From positions 82,365 through 146,364 of the forward strand of contig NZ_JAJAQC010000016.1 in the NCBI RefSeq assembly GCF_027604915.1: DNA of 64,000 nt. Reading direction: 5' to 3'. Of this stretch, positions 60,679-64,000 are shown piece by piece. The notes beneath the pieces were generated by a model, which did not search any database, had not been told where the DNA came from, and saw only the letters and a list, made by a program, of their open reading frames with translations. Source of the stretch: Streptomonospora mangrovi. GTDB taxonomy: Bacteria; Actinomycetota; Actinomycetes; Streptosporangiales; Streptosporangiaceae. The first letter of the stretch is position 1; each line of letters starts with the position of its first letter. The position numbers were made by a program, and so were the translations under genes.

Positions 60679-63600
60679 TCAAGGGGCGGGCGGAGGGTCT
60701 TCGCCGTTGGTCTGTTCGCCGCCCGCCTGCGATCCCGGCGGCGAGTCGATGAGCCAGTTGAGCTGCTGGGCGGTCAGCTCCTGGTTCTCCTCCTCGATGA
60801 TGAACTTCGTCCGGCTGCTGTTGAGGCGGTCGATGATGCGGTCCATCTCCTCGCGGAGCTTGTCGATCTCCGCGCTGATGCCCTTGAGCTGGGCGTCGAC
60901 CCGCGTGCTCACCTGACCCGCCGCCGGCAGGTACTGCTGGTTTCCCATCTTCAGGTGGAAGACCGGCGCCTGCTCGGTACTACCGGTCGGAGGGTTGGCG
61001 TAGAGGCTGAAGGTGACGTCATGCGTCTGCATGTCGTCGTAGAAGTCTTTGAGGAAGTTGTCGCTGAGGGCCTTGACGCGCGCGAAGTCGATGGCCATGA
61101 CGTCGGGCTTGTTGCCCGGGCCGTCACCGGGCTTGTCGCCGGTGTCGTCGCCGGGCTTGTCGTTCGGCTTGTCGCCGGGGCCGTCGCCGGTGTCGTCGCC
61201 GGGCTTGTCTTCCGGCTTATCATCGGGCTTTTCGTGCGGTTTGTCCCCGGTTTGGACGTCGGGCTTGAAGCTTGTGGTGGGCGTGGCCTGAGGTCCGGGG
61301 GAGTCTCCGCCGCCCGCGTTGTCGGTGTCGGTGGGCGGATTGGCCTGGTCGTCGGGAGTGTCCCCGGTTTGGACGTCGGGCTTGAAGCTTGTGGTGGGCG
61401 TGGCCTGAGGTCCGGGGGAGTCTCCGCCGCCCGCGTTGTCGGTGTCGGTGGGCGGATTGGCCTGGTCGTCGGGAGTGTCCCCGGTTTGGACGTCGGGCTT
61501 GAAGCTTGTGGTGGGCGTGGCCTGAGGTCCGGGGGAGTCCCCGCCGCCCGCGTTGTCGAGCCCGGGCTGGTAGGGCGAAAGGCGGTTCTGCTGCTGCTCC
61601 TCCGGGGGCGGCTGCTCTCCGGTGCCGCCGCCCGTCTGGCCCGGAGGGGTTCCACCCCCCACGACCGTGCCCTGCTCGGAGGGCGGGATGGGCGTCTCGT
61701 TGTCGCCGCCGGGAGTGGTGGGGCCTCCGCCCGTCTCGCTGGGAGGTGTCTCGCTCCCTACGACCGTGCCCTGCTCGGATGGCGGGATGGGGGTCCCGGT
61801 GTCGCCGCCGGGGGTCGAGGCGCCCGGCGTGCCGCCCACCGGCATCCCCGGCATGGGGCCGCCGCCCACGGTCGTTCCCGGGGAGCTGGGCGGGATGGGG
61901 GTCTGGCTGCCGCCGGGCCTGTCGCCACCGGGAGTGTCGGTGCCCGACCCCGGCTCACCCGGCCGGGGCGCGGCGCCCGGCTCACCCGGCTGCGGTGCGG
62001 CGCCGGGCTCCCCCGGCTGGGGCGCGGCGCCCGGTTCGCCGGGACGCGGTGCGGCGCCGGGCTCGCCCGGCTGCGGAATGCCGTCCTCGCCCCCCGACTC
62101 GGTCGGGATGTCGCCGGAGGGCAGGCCGCTGTCGCCGCCGGAGGAGTCGTCCCCGCTGTCGGAGTCCTCCTCGCCGGGCTTGGGCTGGGTCTGGTAGTCG
62201 GACCCGGAGTCGTCCTGGCCGCCCGGCCCGTCCTTGCCCGGGCCGTCCTTTCCGGGTCCGTCGTCGCCCGGCCCGGTCTGGCCGCCGGGGGAGTCCTGCC
62301 CGGTCTGGCCGCCGCCCCCGCCGCCCTGCTCCTCGTCGGCCGGCACGATCGTGATCAGGCCCGTCTCCGGGTCGACGTCGAACTTGTTGCCCTCGCCCGG
62401 GTCGACGGTGACCGTGTCGGACTCCGGGTCGACCGTGACGTCGAGGTCGCCCATGTCGATCGACGTGGCGCCGGTCTCGGGGTCCATGCTGATCCGCGGG
62501 TCGTCGGGGGAGCCCTCGCCCTCCCCGTCGCCGTCGCCGGAGCCGGCCGCCGGGCCGTCCTTGGGCGGGGTTCCGATGGTCAGCAGCCCGGTCTCGGGGT
62601 CGATGGACACCGGGGCGTCACCGGGGTCGATGACGGTGCCGACCGCCCCGTCCTCGCCCGGGTCGACGGTGATGGGGTCGGTGCCGTGCTCGATGCTGAT
62701 CGCGTTGGTGTCGGGGTCGAGACTGATCTCGCCGAGTTCGGTGCCGCCCCGCCCGTCCTCGTCCGCGCCGCTCCCGGTCTCCCCCGACTCCTGGGAGCCG
62801 TCGTCGCCCTCGTAGCCGTTGCCGAGGTCGACGCCGATCTCGGTCTCGGCGATCTCCGCGGAGTCGTCGTCGCCCCCGGAGTCGTCGTTCCCGACCGTCT
62901 GCACGTCGGGGCCGTCCGCCCCCTCCTGGCCGGACTCCTCCTCGCCGCCCGTGCTGATCAGGCCGGTGTCGGGGTCGATGGTGAGGCGCTCGTCGCCGGG
63001 GTCGATGGTGATGGAGTCGGCGCGCGGGTCGACGGTGACCTTGAGGTCGCCGACGTTGACCGTGATGACGCCGTTCTCGGAGTCGACCTCGATGGGCGAG
63101 CCGGAGCCGTCCTCGTGGCCGGGGACCGGGTCGCCGTTCTCCTGCGGCGGGTTCTCCTCCAGCTTGCTCACCAGCCGCTCGCCCAGGCCCTCCGGAATGG
63201 GCTCGGTGGGCACCTCGGCCAGCGGCTTGGTCAGGATCTCCGGCTCCCCCTGCCGCACCGGGTCGAGCAGGCGGGCCGTCCCCTGCTCCAGCGGCTCCGC
63301 GGTCGCCGCGGGCTCGCCGGCGACGAGGAGGGCGGGCTCGGCGGCCCGCACCGGCTCGGCCTGCTGGAGGGGCTCGAAGCCGGTGTCCTGGACGGCCGCC
63401 GTGCTCTGCTCCTGGGGCGTGACCGGGTGCTGGGGGGAGAGGGCGGCGCGGAAGGCGGTGGCGTGGTCGGTCACCGGCGGGCTGGACAGGTCGGGCGCCG
63501 ACGGACGTTCGACCGCGACCTCCGCCTTGAGGGCCAGGGCCGACTCCGGTTCGCCCGCACCGCCGGTCCCGGAGGTGTCGCCCCGGCCCAGGTTCAGGTG

Positions 63601-63882
63601 GGCCAGCCCGGTGCCCGGGTCCATCACGACCGCGCTGGGGCCGGGGTCGACGGTGGCGCGCCGCGCGGTGGAGGGGTCGAGGGTGACCACGCCCTGCTCG
63701 TGCTCGATGGTGACCACCCCCGTCTCCGGGTCGTGCTCGACACTGCCCGACCCGGTGTCGTCCTCCCACGTGGCGTGCTGGACACCGGGGTCGGTGCCGT
63801 TGGACACCGTGGTGATGACGAGGGGCGTGTTCAAGGGGTCGATGACGTCGTCGGTCGACCCGTTGTCGAGGGGCTTGGACAC
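60679..63882 (-). CDS. Giant repeat-rich protein A with WXG-like C-terminus
   Basis: The 1067-residue protein begins MSKPLDNGSTDDVIDPL (from a GTG with AGGAG upstream). Its first half is acidic with scattered DPxTGxxxI segments (VEHDPETGVVTIEHEQG, DPDTGLISTGG, DPETGLLTIG, DPETGLITIV), likely beta hairpins. The middle is Pro/Gly/Asp low-complexity with four PGEPGAAP units (600-644) and 2.7 perfect 39-residue units (about 775-880), then a KPDDKP run. The last 135 residues (from DFARVKALSDNFLKDFYDD) are a helical bundle with a coiled-coil (EIDKLREEMDRIIDRLNSS) like an ESX substrate domain. Protein B starts 40 bp downstream of its stop. Confidence 0.85.
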   Translation of the reverse strand: MSKPLDNGSTDDVIDPLNTPLVITTVSNGTDPGVQHATWEDDTGSGSVEHDPETGVVTIEHEQGVVTLDPSTARRATVDPGPSAVVMDPGTGLAHLNLGRGDTSGTGGAGEPESALALKAEVAVERPSAPDLSSPPVTDHATAFRAALSPQHPVTPQEQSTAAVQDTGFEPLQQAEPVRAAEPALLVAGEPAATAEPLEQGTARLLDPVRQGEPEILTKPLAEVPTEPIPEGLGERLVSKLEENPPQENGDPVPGHEDGSGSPIEVDSENGVITVNVGDLKVTVDPRADSITIDPGDERLTIDPDTGLISTGGEEESGQEGADGPDVQTVGNDDSGGDDDSAEIAETEIGVDLGNGYEGDDGSQESGETGSGADEDGRGGTELGEISLDPDTNAISIEHGTDPITVDPGEDGAVGTVIDPGDAPVSIDPETGLLTIGTPPKDGPAAGSGDGDGEGEGSPDDPRISMDPETGATSIDMGDLDVTVDPESDTVTVDPGEGNKFDVDPETGLITIVPADEEQGGGGGGQTGQDSPGGQTGPGDDGPGKDGPGKDGPGGQDDSGSDYQTQPKPGEEDSDSGDDSSGGDSGLPSGDIPTESGGEDGIPQPGEPGAAPRPGEPGAAPQPGEPGAAPQPGEPGAAPRPGEPGSGTDTPGGDRPGGSQTPIPPSSPGTTVGGGPMPGMPVGGTPGASTPGGDTGTPIPPSEQGTVVGSETPPSETGGGPTTPGGDNETPIPPSEQGTVVGGGTPPGQTGGGTGEQPPPEEQQQNRLSPYQPGLDNAGGGDSPGPQATPTTSFKPDVQTGDTPDDQANPPTDTDNAGGGDSPGPQATPTTSFKPDVQTGDTPDDQANPPTDTDNAGGGDSPGPQATPTTSFKPDVQTGDKPHEKPDDKPEDKPGDDTGDGPGDKPNDKPGDDTGDKPGDGPGNKPDVMAIDFARVKALSDNFLKDFYDDMQTHDVTFSLYANPPTGSTEQAPVFHLKMGNQQYLPAAGQVSTRVDAQLKGISAEIDKLREEMDRIIDRLNSSRTKFIIEEENQELTAQQLNWLIDSPPGSQAGGEQTNGEDPPPAP
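61243..61558 (-). repeat. 117-bp direct repeat, 2.7 copies
   Basis: Units start at 61243, 61360 and 61477, exactly 117 bp apart, and differ at single positions (for example GAGTCTCC versus GAGTCCCC). They encode DNAGGGDSPGPQATPTTSF and KPDVQTGDTPDDQANPPTDT. Near identity shows a recent expansion. Confidence 0.95.
61950..62082 (-). repeat. 27-bp repeat coding PGEPGAAPQ
   Basis: Four to five units of 9 residues (PGEPGAAPQ or PGEPGAAPR) with synonymous differences between copies, so older than the 117-bp repeat. Confidence 0.8.
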
Positions 63883-64000
63883 GGCTGTGTCTCCTTGGTC
63901 TCCGGTGCGCCAGGGGGGTCAACGGGGAGGGCGGCGCCGGAGCGGGGCACCGCCAAGGGCAAGCGGTCCGACTGGTGGAGGGGGCGGCCGGCGGCTCGGG
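63883..64000. other. Upstream region of the giant-protein operon (to window end)
   Basis: 118 bp with the ribosome binding site AGGAG (about 63892-63896) for the gene above. No further gene is seen before the window ends; the promoter or an upstream gene lies beyond. Confidence 0.4.

Noticed and set aside
61243..61558. Evenly spaced repeats resembling a CRISPR array
   Set aside because: The units are contiguous 117-bp tandem repeats with no unique spacers and lie in frame inside a coding gene.

Overview
The window is a very GC-rich, gene-dense actinobacterial chromosome segment. GTG starts are frequent, Shine-Dalgarno motifs are of the GGAGG type, and third codon positions are almost all G or C. 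The housekeeping order (rne, rplU, rpmA, obg, proB, proA, nadD, rsfS) is the standard actinobacterial one. A 10-methyl fatty acid gene pair, a CYP124-like P450 and an ESX-type accessory locus make me guess Nocardiopsaceae or a nearby Streptosporangiales family; that assignment is inference.

Region 1 (1-14000, mostly plus strand) is core. It holds the end of a TIGR03960-type radical SAM protein, its DUF2344 partner, RNase E/G, ribosomal proteins L21 and L27, the GTPase Obg, the first two enzymes of proline synthesis, an M48 protease on the minus strand, and nadD-rsfS-histidine phosphatase. A 33-residue zinc-ribbon gene lies in the proB-proA gap.

Region 2 (14100-17470) is a small variable island. 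Three identical tRNA-Ala(GGC) genes enclose a lower-GC, divergent MmyB-type regulator/short-chain dehydrogenase pair, a GroES-like gene and about 400 bp without a gene.

Region 3 (17800-27400) holds a sortase-type surface protein, a double DUF427 protein, a DinG/XPD-like helicase, an AI-2E-type transporter, several hypotheticals and a glutamate racemase.

Region 4 (27700-32500) looks like a methyl-branched lipid locus: a flavoprotein plus methyltransferase pair resembling TmsA/TmsB (BfaA/BfaB), a small unknown, and a P450 that resembles the methyl-branched-lipid hydroxylase CYP124.

Region 5 (32700-37230) is a sugar ABC importer without an ATPase, translationally coupled to a GH3 beta-N-acetylhexosaminidase (das-like). 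An acyl-CoA ligase, leuS, two tandem cysteine-containing membrane paralogues, an NTF2-like protein, a SUKH protein and a lipoprotein hydrolase follow.

Region 6 (48600-51400) has lexA divergent from a LysM membrane protein, with two LexA boxes and matching promoters in the shared intergenic region. A fruK gene with a strong promoter follows.

Region 7 (51700-63900, minus strand) is the most unusual part. Six co-directional genes encode two giant repeat proteins, a YbaB-like protein, a WXG100-like protein, a membrane protein with an extracellular domain, and a beta-helix protein fused to two CbxX-type AAA ATPase modules. It looks like an accessory cassette of a type VII (ESX-like) export system, but no EccB/C/D/E or mycosin gene lies inside the window.
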